Assembly (NCBI GenBank): GCA_964036315.1
Contig: OZ038510.1
Location: forward strand, 86,559,164 to 86,623,163
Length of the DNA stretch: 64,000 nt
Source: Acanthosepion esculentum
Lineage: Eukaryota > Mollusca > Cephalopoda > Sepiida > Sepiidae
Reading direction: 5' to 3'
Shown here: in pieces, positions 52,424 to 62,730 of the stretch
How the letters are laid out: each line of letters starts with the position of its first letter
Numbering within the stretch: the stretch's first letter is position 1
Position numbers and translations under genes: made by a program
The notes under the pieces: model-generated
What the model was told of the DNA's origin: nothing
Seen by the model: the letters and a program-made list of their open reading frames with translations, nothing else
Databases searched by the model: none

Positions 52424-52560
52424 ACGGCCATATCAGGTTGAAACACCGATTCCCGTACGATCACCGAAGTCGATGCTGGGCTAAATGTCTAAACGCTCGG
52501 TAAAAAAAGCAGGTGCTGCAAGCTGTTGTATACCCCTTTCGTGCTGTGGGTAAACTTAGC
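52424..52560 (+). mobile_element. 5S-derived SINE head
   Basis: GGCTTACGGCCATATCAGGT, TGAAACACCGATTCCCGTAC, GATCACCGAAGTCGATGCTG follow the 5' half of 5S rRNA closely. The 3' half is more decayed (CGCTCGGTAAAAAAAGCAGG, TGCTGCAAGCTGTTG). Confidence 0.82.
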
Positions 52561-52974
52561 ACGACGGTCTCGATTCACTTATCTGCTGCTTTCTTTTTTT
52601 CTGTCATCCTCCGACCGGGTGATTGGTTTGTTCAGAAGTAAAATGAGAACTCCAACAAAAGGGATTTTTAAACTTATCTATTTTATTAAACAAGTCGATG
52701 TGTACATTTTTAACTAGCCAGTGGGGGTCGTTTCTATCACCTCCACCTGGGAGAAAGCTCCCCGAGAAGATGAAATAACCACGTCTGATCTTTTCGACGT
52801 TTAAAACTTAACTCCTCGAAAACACTTTCTAAATATAACATACCCACGTTCGGCTAGGCCAATCAAAATAGAAATCCCTATTTAGTCAAGGTCAGCCTCA
52901 GAAGGTCTGGGCCAAATACACTGCCACGAAAAAATAATAGCTTTAAACTATTATTTAATATAAGCTTGCATGTG
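52561..52974. other. Unassigned spacer
   Basis: No feature recognised. Confidence 0.4.
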
Positions 52975-53235
52975 CGGGTGGTGTTATGTATAACGACTTG
53001 AAATTGTTAATCAGGGAGCCGAGTTCGAATTCCAGCCGGAATCGTTATATTCACGTACACGCTAATAACCTTGAGAAATGTATGACTCCATCTCCCCCCC
53101 CCACAATTATGGGTTAATTAGCAGGAACTGTATCAGTAAATCATTGTTGTTATCGTCAAAAATTATACACACAATCTGAAAATAGTATCTGGCTTTAAGT
53201 AACCTACAAAAAGCGGTAAAAAAAAAATGAAGACA
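52975..53235 (+). mobile_element. SINE body with 3' tail
   Basis: GTGCGGGTGGTGTTATGTAT, GAGCCGAGTTCGAATTCCAG, TATTCACGTACACGCTAATA, GGGTTAATTAGCAGGAAC, then the tail TCTGGCTTTAAGTAACCTAC and poly(A). This is the SINE family without its 5S head. Confidence 0.82.
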
Positions 53236-53494
53236 TATATAACAACTCAAAAACTTAAGTAAAAATATACTTTTGTAAGCTGGTACTTTTTTTACTTATG
53301 TCCTATGTTATTTTAATAAGGAAAATAAGAAAAAGAGCTCCAGGTTATAAGTACACCTGAAACCGACGTATCCTAGAAAGAAAAAAAAGGGATAATTAGC
53401 TTTCCTATCTCATTCTCAAATGCAGAAATTCCTACTAAGCTACCTACAATCACATCATGAATAAAACAAAATTCCCATAATCTAAATCTAATAA

Positions 53495-53690
53495 ACGGTA
53501 CCAAGATGGGTGATCGCTTAGCAATACCAGCTGCTGTGGATGTGCAGGTGGTGTAATAGATAATGGCTCGGAATTGTTAATCTTAGGGCCAAGTTCCAAT
53601 TCCCGTCGAGTTCATTATATTCACTTATTCACAAATACCATTATGCACAAATACCCTAACTATGGGTTAACTAGTAAGACATGTATCATT
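53495..53690 (+). mobile_element. 5'-truncated 5S-headed SINE
   Basis: Begins inside the 5S part (CGGTACCAAGATGGGTGATC, GCTTAGCAATACCAGCTGCT), then has the body GTGCAGGTGGTGTAATAGAT, GGCTCGGAATTGTTAATC and TATGGGTTAACTAGTAAGAC. It shows the join between 5S head and tRNA-like body clearly. Confidence 0.85.
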
Positions 53691-54313
53691 AACTATTTAT
53701 TACAACGTTTCGGCCGCTGTACGCTCCGGCCTTCTTCAGGTGGTTCGAATGTCGAACTGAACCCTTTATTTTGCTCACTGGGGTAGACTGTTCTAGTTCC
53801 ACGTGCCATGTTTAATGGATGTCAGTTATCAGTTATCTCCTGTTAATTTCCCTCTAAAAGTTCTCCACTGCCTTAACCGGGTATTGAACTCACACTCTTT
53901 GGGTCCTGTCACTGGATCTAACCAACGCCTTTGTCCACTGTGCCATGTGTCCTTGAGGATATCTGTGTATGAATTTCTGGGTATTATAAACCTAATGTCT
54001 TCACCTACCATTTTTTACCAGTGCTCATATTGCAATTTTTGATGTTATCCTTGCATGTTTTTTACCAGAGCTCATATTGCAACTTTGTGTTGATATTATC
54101 GCGATTCTCTGGCACTCCTTATTACTGGTTCCCATATTGTATTCATTTCTATGCTTGGTCGGCTCAGGAGATTTTTGTGGCCTAGCAAATGTGCTGATTC
54201 CTTAAGTTTACGAATTTTCCAATAATGTTCCTTGTCTATGATCTCAACCTGATCCCACCTGATTCCATATGTGGTCAGCCACATCTGATTTTTCCACTTC
54301 CCCTCGTGTTACG
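53691..54313 (-). mobile_element. Penelope-like element: C-terminal endonuclease end and 3'UTR
   Basis: The complement from 54313 reads GEVEKSDVADH, then MWLTTYGIRWDQVEIIDKEH, YWKIRKLKESAHLLGHKNLL, SRPSIEMNTIWEPVIRSARE and a stop at 54096. This is the region after the EH motif of a GIY-YIG nuclease as found in PLEs (W--V-II-KE--W--RK-KES-H). Below the stop the 3'UTR runs through the tRNA-like stretch (complement GAGTGTGAGTTCAATACCCG) to CTGAAGAAGGCCGGAGCGTA and GGCCGAAACGTTGTAATAAA at 53691. This copy links the coding part to the terminal repeat family. Confidence 0.85.
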
Positions 54314-54324
54314 TAGAGGAAAAC

Positions 54325-54489
54325 ATGACTAAAGGCTGTGTGTACGCTATCCTGTGCAGCTGCGGAAAGAAATATAAAGGAGAGACAGGCCGCCCCTTTA
54401 AGGTGAGGCTTCAAGAACACCAGAAAGCTGTAACACGAGGGGAAGTGGAAAAATCAGGCGTGGCTGACCACTCGCCCCAACTTGCTTAA
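54325..54489 (+). pseudogene. PLE GIY-YIG endonuclease, N-terminal half, inverted
   Basis: A 54-codon frame reads TKGCVYAILCSCGKKYKGET, GRPFKVRLQEHQKAVTRGEV, EKSGVADHS and a stop. VY-I-C-C---Y-GETGR---R--EH is the PLE form of GIY-YIG: the GIY tyrosine is the VY residue, YIG has become YKG, and the arginine and EH follow. The last ~42 bp repeat, inverted, the first ~42 bp of the antisense half at 54270-54311. The element is therefore a single copy with an inverted 5' part. Divergence at YIG suggests inactivity. Confidence 0.85.
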
Positions 54490-54774
54490 CTTTGTGTATA
54501 CCTCCTATCGCTTATCGCTTGACATGACAAGAGTGAACTATGATTCATCGTCCCGTTATTTTTTAGTAGACATCAGAACTTATAAAGTCATAACTTAATA
54601 TGAATTCTGTCGTATTTTATGTGCTTTTTTTTCTAAAGAATATGAGTAGATAGGCTCAGCTTTAGGCCGGACGACACTTCTTCCATATACATTGAACAGG
54701 AATAGAGGTTCATCCCTTGTTCCCTTATCATGATATAGTTTACTGTTTCCCACTTTCTTCTACCAGATTCACAA
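54490..54774. other. Unassigned spacer
   Basis: Nothing recognised. The PLE reverse transcriptase is not present here. Confidence 0.4.
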
Positions 54775-57700
54775 TTATTTATTGGTGATCAGACTAACCA
54801 GTGGCTGTGACTCTCCATCGTACGGGTACCGGGTTGGCAGTTTGCTGGCTACTGCTTCCGACTGGTCGTTAGGTGCCCGAACTCTTTGGAGAGGCTGCTC
54901 TGATCAACAGTCGCATAATATCGGGGTATCTGTGGTGCCGTGGTGCGCATGGGTAGGGTTCCTGCATATATTTTCGGTGGGAAACCCTGCGGCCACTGTT
55001 CTCAGCCACGCACTGACTGGTTTGTATTGCCATTGACGACAGAATTATGGCGGTCATTTTTCCTCTCTCCTCAAAACAAATATCATGGAAACTACAACAA
55101 AAAGAAATACGACTAAGCCAGAAACAAAAAGCAACAATGTTTCTTTCTCCAACATTCTTGGTATCTGTTCCAACTTCTGTAGCGTAGACTCTTATCTCCT
55201 AGAATGGTCACCAGATATCTTTGCCCTTTGTCAAACCGACCTGAATTCTTTTATTGATACTAATGGATTCTTGGTTCCAGGCTAACTTCCGCTTTGCTGA
55301 AAAGATTCCATGATTCATATGCATGACCTTTGCTGTTTACATCCGGTATAATCTTCCAATGGCTAGGTAATTCTCTCGAGGTCGTTGACTACTCTTTCAT
55401 GTGCTTCTGTCTCTCCTTATTAAACTCTGTTAGCTATCTCCTTTTCCTTTATCGCTCTCCTCTTGCCAGGAATGCACTATATTCAGCATAATAGCTGACC
55501 ATCTAGAAAAGGCGCTTTCTCTCCATTCATCTCCGAACATCTTTGTCTTCAGTGACTTTAATGCTCACCGTAACACGTGGCTGAAACATTCTAAAGGTAC
55601 TGATATTGTTACAGTTTTGGGGTACTGTATATACTAGTGAGCCAACCAAAATGAGCTGACTCATTTTATAGTTGACCAATATAAGGATTAACCAATCAGA
55701 AAGCTTAAAATATTCAATTCGACGTGTATAAAGGCAGCCATGTTTTTCCGAATATTCACTGCCAACCCCGAGACCTTCGAAGACTGAAGAATTACGGAAC
55801 AGCTGCTGGTGGTATTGGCGATATAGTCAGATCCAGTAGAGTGTCTGACTCGTGAGTGTTAATCTTTAACGTTGTTTCATTGAACAGATTACGTACTGCG
55901 CCGGATTCATAGACTATGACGAACATGGTCAACAGATGTTGCCGGTATTCAGACATTAATCAAATTGTAGATTTCCCTTCTTGTTTACCTAGCAAAACCG
56001 AGCAACAGGCTTCTCTGTTTGGTTTAATTTTATCGCCTCTCCTCACTCTTAGCGAGGTTCACAATACCCTCTTGGTAATTCGGACCACTTTTTAGTAGCT
56101 ATTGATATTTCGTTCCAGTCATCCGGTAAGCAGGAACCTCTATACATAAAACGTCTTTCCGTTAACAGCTTACTGAAGTGAGTCTCACTCCGTGATTTTT
56201 TTCGTGATGCCCTGTGGACTGGCATTTTCAACCTCTCAACTGAAAATTGCTCCACTAAGGTTTCTTCTCAAAAGTACCAGGTGAAACATCAATCCTCTCC
56301 ATGGTTCACAACAGCATGCTCGACCGCTATAGCACACAGAAACCACTATTTCCGACTATACCAGCGGAACAGCTCTCGTCAAAACAGACTCCTATTCGTT
56401 ACTGCCCATAATAAATGTAAGCGTATCCTCGAATTAGCTAAGTCTCGGTTTGCCGAGAGAATGAGGCACTACATAGCCTCTAACAACTTTGGCTCTCGTG
56501 ATTACTGGTGGATCTGTAATAGGATATTAAATAAGTGTAAGGTCTCTATTCCCCCCCCCTCTTCAATTTATTTGAAGTGTTATCATCCTCGGTTGATAAA
56601 CCTGAATGCTTTGCCCATAAACTCACCTCAAACTTTACTCTTGACTCATCTGGAGTATCCCTGCCTAACTTCTCACTTAGAACTGATTCTCTTTTAAGTG
56701 ATATGCATATAACCCCTTCCATGGTTTCTGCTATCATCTCTAACCTTGATACTCACAAAGCATGTAGACCCGATGGTATATCTGTAATAGTCATTAAGAA
56801 GTCTGCTCCTGAACTGGCTCCTGTTCTCTTTAAACTGTATAATAAATGCCTCGCTGCCTCCTGCTTTCCTGCCTGCTGGAACTGTTGTTCCAGTTTTTAA
56901 GAACTCAGGTGACCAGTCCGACCCTCCCAACTATCGGCCTATTAACCTTCTCTTTGGGAAAAAAACTAGAGGTTCTAATCAATGCTGAATCGGTTCATTG
57001 TCTTTCATCGCTGGGCCTTTTCTCAGACAAGCAATACGGCTTTCATTTCTCCAGTGAGATGCCCTGACGATAATTATGGAAAGAGCCTATCATGGTCTAG
57101 ATACAAACGGTGAAGCCCGGGCTGTAGAATTGGACATCTCGAAAGCCTTTGACAAGATCTGAAAAGTTACGGTGTCTCCGGACACATTTTCGAGCTGATC
57201 CAGGTTTTCCTATCAAATCATGAATTGAAAGTTATCCTGAACAACCACACGTCTACATCCTTTCGTCTCCTAGGGTTTCATCCTTGGTCCTACGCTGTTT
57301 TTTTAATTTTCATTAACGACATTCCCGATGACATCAGCTTCCAACATGGCATCTACGCTGACGACGCAACCATTTACTCCTCCCTCGATAATAAGGCTGA
57401 TCAATCCGACAAGGTCAAAATGGCAGCCAATGTCCAAAACGACTTCAAGTTTTTTGTTAACTGGAGCAAAAGATGGCTCGTTAATTTTAATGCCTCCAAA
57501 ACTAAACTTCTCGCCATTAATCATCTGAGAGATCCCTCTCTGCCTTCCATCGGCATGGCTGATGCTAACCCCCAGTATAGTGACTCATCTGACCTTCTCG
57601 AGCTAACGTTCTCAGTTGACATGACGTGGAAAAGACTATATTAAATCCATTGCTAGCTCAGCTGCTAAGAGAGTTGGATCGCTGTGTCGTACGAGACTTT

Positions 57701-58270
57701 TTTTTTCTCTTCAGAATTTATCTTGCATATCTATAAATCTACCATTCGTCCATGCTTAGAATATTGCTGCCATATGTGGCCCGGTGCCCCTGCGATTTAC
57801 CTGGAGCTCCTTGTTAAAATCTAAAGAAGAATCAGCAATATTATCAGTCCTGATCTGGCGGTTCGGCATCAGTCACTTTTCCACCGCCGTAAAGTTTGCC
57901 TCTCTGTCTTTTTTTATAAATACTATCATGGTGATTGTTTGGATGAGCCATTCGCTATGGCACCAAGACTCTATGAATTTAAGTGTCGTCAGGGTGTCAT
58001 CAATTTACAGTTGGGCTGGCTAGATGTGGTCGTAAGATCTATGCTAAGTTACTTTTCTCGCACTTCTTGCTCGTGGAACTCCCTGTCGGTTCATACTTTC
58101 CAACCAACTTTAATCTGCAAAAAAATTAAATGCAGTGCCAATTGCTGGCTACTCCCCTCCTGATTACCGTTTTCTCTCCCTGCTCATTATTAATGCTTCC
58201 ACACCTTCTAAAAACCCTTGTGTTTTAGTGGTTTTATCGCCTTGCTTGGGGTGACACCGATCAAAAATAA
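54775..58270 (+). mobile_element. Longest LINE copy: endonuclease plus reverse transcriptase, frameshifted
   Basis: 54775-55080 is a GC-richer leader, probably the 5'UTR. From 55085 the endonuclease starts: ILGICSNFCSVDSYLLEWSP, DIFALCQTDLN, later FVFSDFNAHRNTWLKH (55545-55590) and LGNSDHFLVA (56071-56100), the EEP-nuclease D-N and SDH motifs. A foreign ~330-bp segment interrupts it at 55626-55955. The reverse transcriptase follows: SSPWFTTACSTAIAHRNHYF (56290), SNLDTHKACRPDGISVIVIK (56735), NYRPINLLF, ELDISKAFDKI (57126), IYADDATIYSSL (57350), then DLLELTFSVDMTWKRLY and the C-terminal LDEPFAMAPRLYEFKCRQG and SYFSRTSCSWNSL segments. The 3'UTR ends CCCTTGTGTTTTAGTGGTTT, TTGCTTGGGGTGACACC. At least five frameshifts or stops make it dead. 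YADD is intact. Confidence 0.9.
55626..55955 (+). other. Promoter-like insertion in the LINE endonuclease
   Basis: This segment is absent from the protein logic of the LINE. It has a CCAAT box (55692), a TATA box TATAAAG (55727) and a splice-donor-like CTCGTGAGTG further on. It begins TGTATATACTAG and could end ...TTCAGACA, i.e. TG...CA, as a solo LTR would. I could not find a convincing target duplication. A solo LTR is the leading guess, a captured host promoter the alternative. Confidence 0.45.
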
Positions 58271-58372
58271 ATCTCATGCCCAAAATTCTTACTATCCAAT
58301 AATAATTTACGGCTTTAAGGAACCTACAACTGGTTGATAAGCCTTAAAAAAATGAATCAATCAACCAAAATT
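58271..58372 (+). mobile_element. SINE-type 3' tail
   Basis: TTACGGCTTTAAGGAACCTA, CAACTGGTTGATAAGCC and AATGAATCAATCAACC match the tails at 53190 and 61500. It lies straight after the LINE 3' end. Confidence 0.65.
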
Positions 58373-58510
58373 GTGTGAATGGATGGCGAAACTGGGGGTA
58401 GGGGTAACCTTAGTAAATGGATAAAAGCTGTTAAGAGCCACACAAGATAGGAAGGTGTGGAGAGCTACTACTGCCTATATTCTGAATGGATGCAGCTCAT
58501 AGTAGAAGAA
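58373..58510 (+). pseudogene. LKFLGH-type LINE, last codons
   Basis: Reads LCEWMAKLGVGVTLVNG, a stop, then KLLRATQDRKVWRATTAYIL followed by NGCSS, matching SKWMAEQGLVEITKRQNLLR and ATMDRKMWRVMIAYVLKG at 19.2 kb. Confidence 0.8.
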
Positions 58511-59811
58511 TAATTATGATATAAGGACAATAACTGTAGAGTACCCAGTGATAATATTTCTTTATTAGCAAAGTTATTTCGAGATGAGCTTACTTAACAC
58601 CGGTCATGACGTCTTTCTTCTCATAGATACAAATCTGTCTATATACTTGTGATGCCATAAAAAAAAAATTGCTCTATATTCGCGGCTTCTGATTCGGCGC
58701 CTATCCTGTCTTCTGTTCATAATAGCGACAGTGCTGACGGCTCCAAGCAATTATTGTAGCTATTAGCGTCTGTCGCGAGTAGGCGGGACCCTTCCGCCAT
58801 TCGTTACATGTTAACCATTGTTAAACACATAAATATTTCCTGCGATTCAGAGGTCATCTGTGTAAAGGGAAACGATCCCACTTCTGCTATATTTTTTTAA
58901 CCCATTAGCAGACTCCACCCAACCGATTTTTACAGGCCCTTTCTATCTGCGTGAATAGAAAAAGCGATCATTTACTTATCTACTCAAACTCGAGAGGGTA
59001 GGTCGACTCATTGGAAGAGCAAAGGACCGATGACCACAAGAAATAATATTCTTTTAGCTTATTATTTGCTTATTAAGATGCTACTTAGTTTCAGTGAAAA
59101 AAAAAGAAAGAAATGTTTAACGTCTCCTGATAATACCTCAAAAACAATGGACCATTCCGCTTTGATTGCATGAAAAGATAAAAGATATATGAAAGACACT
59201 ACTTGTTTTCAGTTAGAAAATGAAAGAAGGAAAGATAGTAGTGTTTAAAGTGGAATTTCTACGGATATTTTACTGTCGTAGGACTCTCAGCTTTTTCAAT
59301 TATTAACTTAAGAATCAAGATTCATCAAAAAATTAAAATAGGAAAACGGTGTCATTTTCATGGTTCTTTCTAGTATATATAATTGTGTATCTGGGCAGCA
59401 ATCCTTCTTTTATACAAGTTTCATTAAAGACGGCTGACAAGATATTGCGATTAAGCTTTTAATTAATTTTTTCTTGTGTTCGTTTAAGTGATGTCTTTCT
59501 GGATGTAAAGTGCGTAAAAACTATCGGCGTTTCATTCATACGACTGCTTACATCTATTCTATTAGACGTTGCACCCTGCCAATGCACTTCATAAATAGTG
59601 AACTGTTCTTGAAAGATGGAAAAGACATAACAGAGACACTATATGGATTAAGTGAGAAAATGAAAGAAAGCAGGGAAGATAGAAATATTTAATGTCTGTT
59701 GCAGTGCAATGGAAAAAGGTCTGTTGCAAATCTATTCATTTGTACACTTTTCTTTTTTTTAAATAACGACCAGCATTTATATTTATGATTGTTATTGCAA
59801 TATTTTGTCAA
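58511..59811. other. Unassigned region
   Basis: No gene, repeat or RNA recognised. 58680-58860 is somewhat GC-richer (TGTCGCGAGTAGGCGGGACC). A 60-codon frame at 59510-59692 has no known relative. Confidence 0.4.
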
Positions 59812-60085
59812 AGTTTTAGTGTTAAAATGAACGGATTTTACAAGGTTTTTAAAATTCTTTAATCTACATTCAGTGTAAACTAGAGCATGTTGGGATACCT
59901 CATTTTAGTGTTAAAATGAATAGATTTTACAAGGTTTTTAAAATTCTTTAATCTACCTTCAGTGTAAGTACAGCATGTTGGGATACCTCATTTTAATGTT
60001 AAAATAAATAGATTTTACAAGGTTTTTAAAATTCTTTAATATACCTTCAGTGTAACTAGAGCATGTTGGGATACCTCATTTTACC
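59812..60085. repeat. 89-bp tandem repeat x3
   Basis: GTTAAAATGA starts at 59821 and 59910, and GTTAAAATAA at 59998. Units hold GATTTTACAAGGTTTTTAAA, ATTCTTTAATCTAC and AGCATGTTGGGATACCTCAT. Very high identity, period 88-89 bp. Confidence 0.93.
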
Positions 60086-60929
60086 AAACACTTATTGTTA
60101 TTAAAATAATTTGTTCCTAAATTCTTTATTTAAAATGAATAAAAATATCCGTTTATTATAAGGAAAACTCTTGGTAATATTACAATATAACATTTTTTGC
60201 CGTAGTAAATATAACTTGGTACAATTTTTTAATATCTGCCGCTTATTATTAGCAAAAAAAATCCCTTCCTAAAGCGATCACCGTAATAAAATAACCTATC
60301 GAGAAAACGCTGGAATCTTTTACACAAAATAACACAAAGTCGTCGGAGGGTAATCGAAAGCCGAACAGAAAAGATAAAAAATGCTTTCACAATGATGAAA
60401 AAAAAATGATGATAAAATTCGATATATTTCCTTCATGTAAAAAAAAAAATGAGATGATCCGTCTTTTCTATCCACCGAAATACCACGAGACAATACGAGA
60501 TCAGATCAGTACGCAAGACGATGCTATTTAGGGTAGGGAATAAAATAACATTAGTCTGGTTGTCACGTCCCGACAGTCAAAGCTATCCCGCCGTCGCTTG
60601 GCAGTGCAGAACCCGTTAAATAAAAAAACAAAAAAAATGACACCAGTTTTATTTTTCTCTTTCTTCTTAAGTGATGCCTCTTCATCAGTTTTATTCCCAA
60701 AGGGACGCTGAATTACAATATTTTAGTGGGTGATTGCCACTGGCAAATCTGTTATCAAATACCTGACAAAGGCCACGCCTCACATACTGCGATCAGTGAA
60801 TTTGACATTAAATGTCACGCCACATGAACGTATGCATTGGCGAGTGGTAGACATTTATCATCACTCCATTATTTATTATATATTAACATGATGCAAAATT
60901 TGACAAAGTCCACTATTCATAGCATCGTT
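60086..60929. other. Unassigned spacer
   Basis: No feature recognised. Confidence 0.4.
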
Positions 60930-61565
60930 ATACAATGTTGAAGCACCGGTTCTTGAAAGATCACACAAGTTAAGCAACATCGAGACTGTTCAGAACCTTG
61001 ACGGGTGACCGCTTGGTAATAACAAATGCTGTATACTTGGATCTGCAGGGGGGTCTTGACTTACCATCATGTTGAAACACCGGTTATTGAACGAACACCG
61101 AAGTTAAGCAATATCGAACCAGATCAGAACCTATATGGGTGACCAATAGGGAACACCAGGTGTTGTAAGTTTGCATGTGCAGGTGGTTTTGAATTACGGC
61201 CATATATTGTTGAAACATTAGTTCTTGAACAATCACCGAAGTTAAGCAACATCGAGACTGGTCAGTACCTGGATGGGTGACGGCTTGGGGATACAATATG
61301 CAGTAAGCTTGGCTCTTTGGGTGCTGTAAAGGATAATGTCTCAGAATTCGAATCCCAGTCGGGTTCGTTCTATTCACTTACGCACAAATACCCTTGGGTA
61401 AGGTATAAATCCACCTCATCCCCCCTTTTGTGGGTTAATTAGTAGGACTTGTATCAGTAAATTATAAAAAATCTCCAAAGATTTCTTACATTCTAAAAAT
61501 ATTTCATGCCTTTAAATAACCTGCAAAAGGTTGATAAACCGTAAAAAACGAAGCAATCATTTAAT
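60930..61565 (+). mobile_element. SINE with three tandem 5S-like heads
   Basis: 5S-like units begin TGTTGAAGCACC at 60936, TGTTGAAACACC at 61070 and TGTTGAAACATT at 61208, so spacing is 134 and 138 bp. Each shows an A-box-like AAGTTAAGCAA, a CAG-ACCT-GA-GGGTGAC segment and the CCAGGTG/ATATGCAGTAAG end. Only after the third unit comes the SINE body (GTGCTGTAAAGGATAATGTC, GAATCCCAGTCGGGTTCG, TTCACTTACGCACAAATACC, GTGGGTTAATTAGTAGGACT) and the tail (TTTAAATAACCTGCAAAAGG, TTGATAAACCG). Linkers between the units resemble GCATGTGCAGGTGGTTTTGA, i.e. the start of a body. Confidence 0.87.
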
Positions 61566-61829
61566 CAATACAAGCAGGCAGACCGATCTACTTGGAAATT
61601 TGTCCCTGTATGCAAAATTTAAGGGGCGGTCTGCTTCTGTGCGTTAGTTTTCCTGTTGGCATGCTTCCATGGTAAAAGCCGGTAGTCAGCTAGTTAACAC
61701 AGTTCAAATATCTTTATTCAATTATATGCAAAAAGTTTTCATAATGGGTAAGCGTTTCGGAAAACTAACTGCTATATGCTTAGATGTGCTGGAGGTGTAG
61801 TGGTTAATGTCTTCTTTTTTGCGTCCCTA
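61566..61829. other. Unassigned spacer
   Basis: No recognised feature. Confidence 0.4.
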
Positions 61830-62345
61830 AGTATGGCTGATGCTCACCTCCAAGAGAGCGACTCATTATGCCTTCTTCTATAAATTAACGCTTTCTATTT
61901 ATGCCTTCTTCTATAAATTAACGATATGCCGGCGCTTCCCACTGTCTTTTCTACATTTACTCCCAGGGTAACTGCTCCGACGAGCTATTTTCGCTGGTTC
62001 CCAAACTGCATGAATTTAAGCGTGCAACTAGGTTGGCATCTCAGTCCCACCCTTTCACTGTCGAAGTGTTTAAATGTAGCCGCCTCTTTTACTCTTCTAC
62101 TCCAATAGCCTCATATCTCGCACTTCCCGTCTGTGGAACTCCTTTCCTCTTACTTGCTTCCCTGATAGCTATAATCTCCAAATATTCAAATGCAATGTCA
62201 ATCGATGTCGTCCTTCTCTTCATCCTTTCCTCTATCACGCCTCTTTACTCTTGCTCCCACACTCTGTAACCCCTTGTGTCCTAGTGGCACTCCCGCCTTG
62301 CTTGGGGTGAAATGCTTAAAAAATTAAAAAATAAAATAAAATATA
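61830..62345 (+). pseudogene. LINE C-terminal end, internally deleted
   Basis: Starts MADAHLQESDSLCLLL, then a tandem duplicate of TATGCCTTCTTCTATAAATT, a gap in the protein, then NCSDELFSLVPKLHEFKRAT, RLASQSHPFTVEVFKCSRLF and a shifted ALPVCGTPFLLLASLIAII. 3'UTR CTCTGTAACCCCTTGTGTCC, TTGCTTGGGGTGAAATGC and A/T tail. Nearly the same end as 45532-45770. Confidence 0.85.
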
Positions 62346-62387
62346 GTCATTGGTTTTGTGCTCCCAGTAGATGTCTTTACCTCACCC

Positions 62388-62478
<91 letters not shown>
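62388..62478. repeat. (CA)n(TA)n compound microsatellite
   Basis: About 16 CA units followed by about 28 TA units. Confidence 0.97.
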
Positions 62479-62479
<1 letters not shown>

Positions 62480-62690
62480 GTGTATTTCAAGCTCTGTCTA
62501 TCTCTTTTTTATTAAATCTTGTAAATTTTCAAATAAGTCGTTTTGTTTTATCAGTAAATATACCAAAATTCATATTAACTTTTATTTTATATTATTTTCC
62601 CGAGTACTTTCGAATGTTACTACATTAATTTTCAAAGATTTTCGTTTGCAAATAAGTATTCAACTTTGCATATACAGATAATATTTTAAC

Positions 62691-62692
<2 letters not shown>

Positions 62693-62729
<37 letters not shown>
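62693..62729. repeat. (TA)n microsatellite
   Basis: About 17 TA units. Confidence 0.95.

Positions 62730-62730
<1 letters not shown>

Noticed and set aside
54096..54284. A host GIY-YIG nuclease gene
   Set aside because: The protein half continues into the dispersed PLE 3'UTR and terminal motif, and its other half is inverted beside it, so it is element debris.
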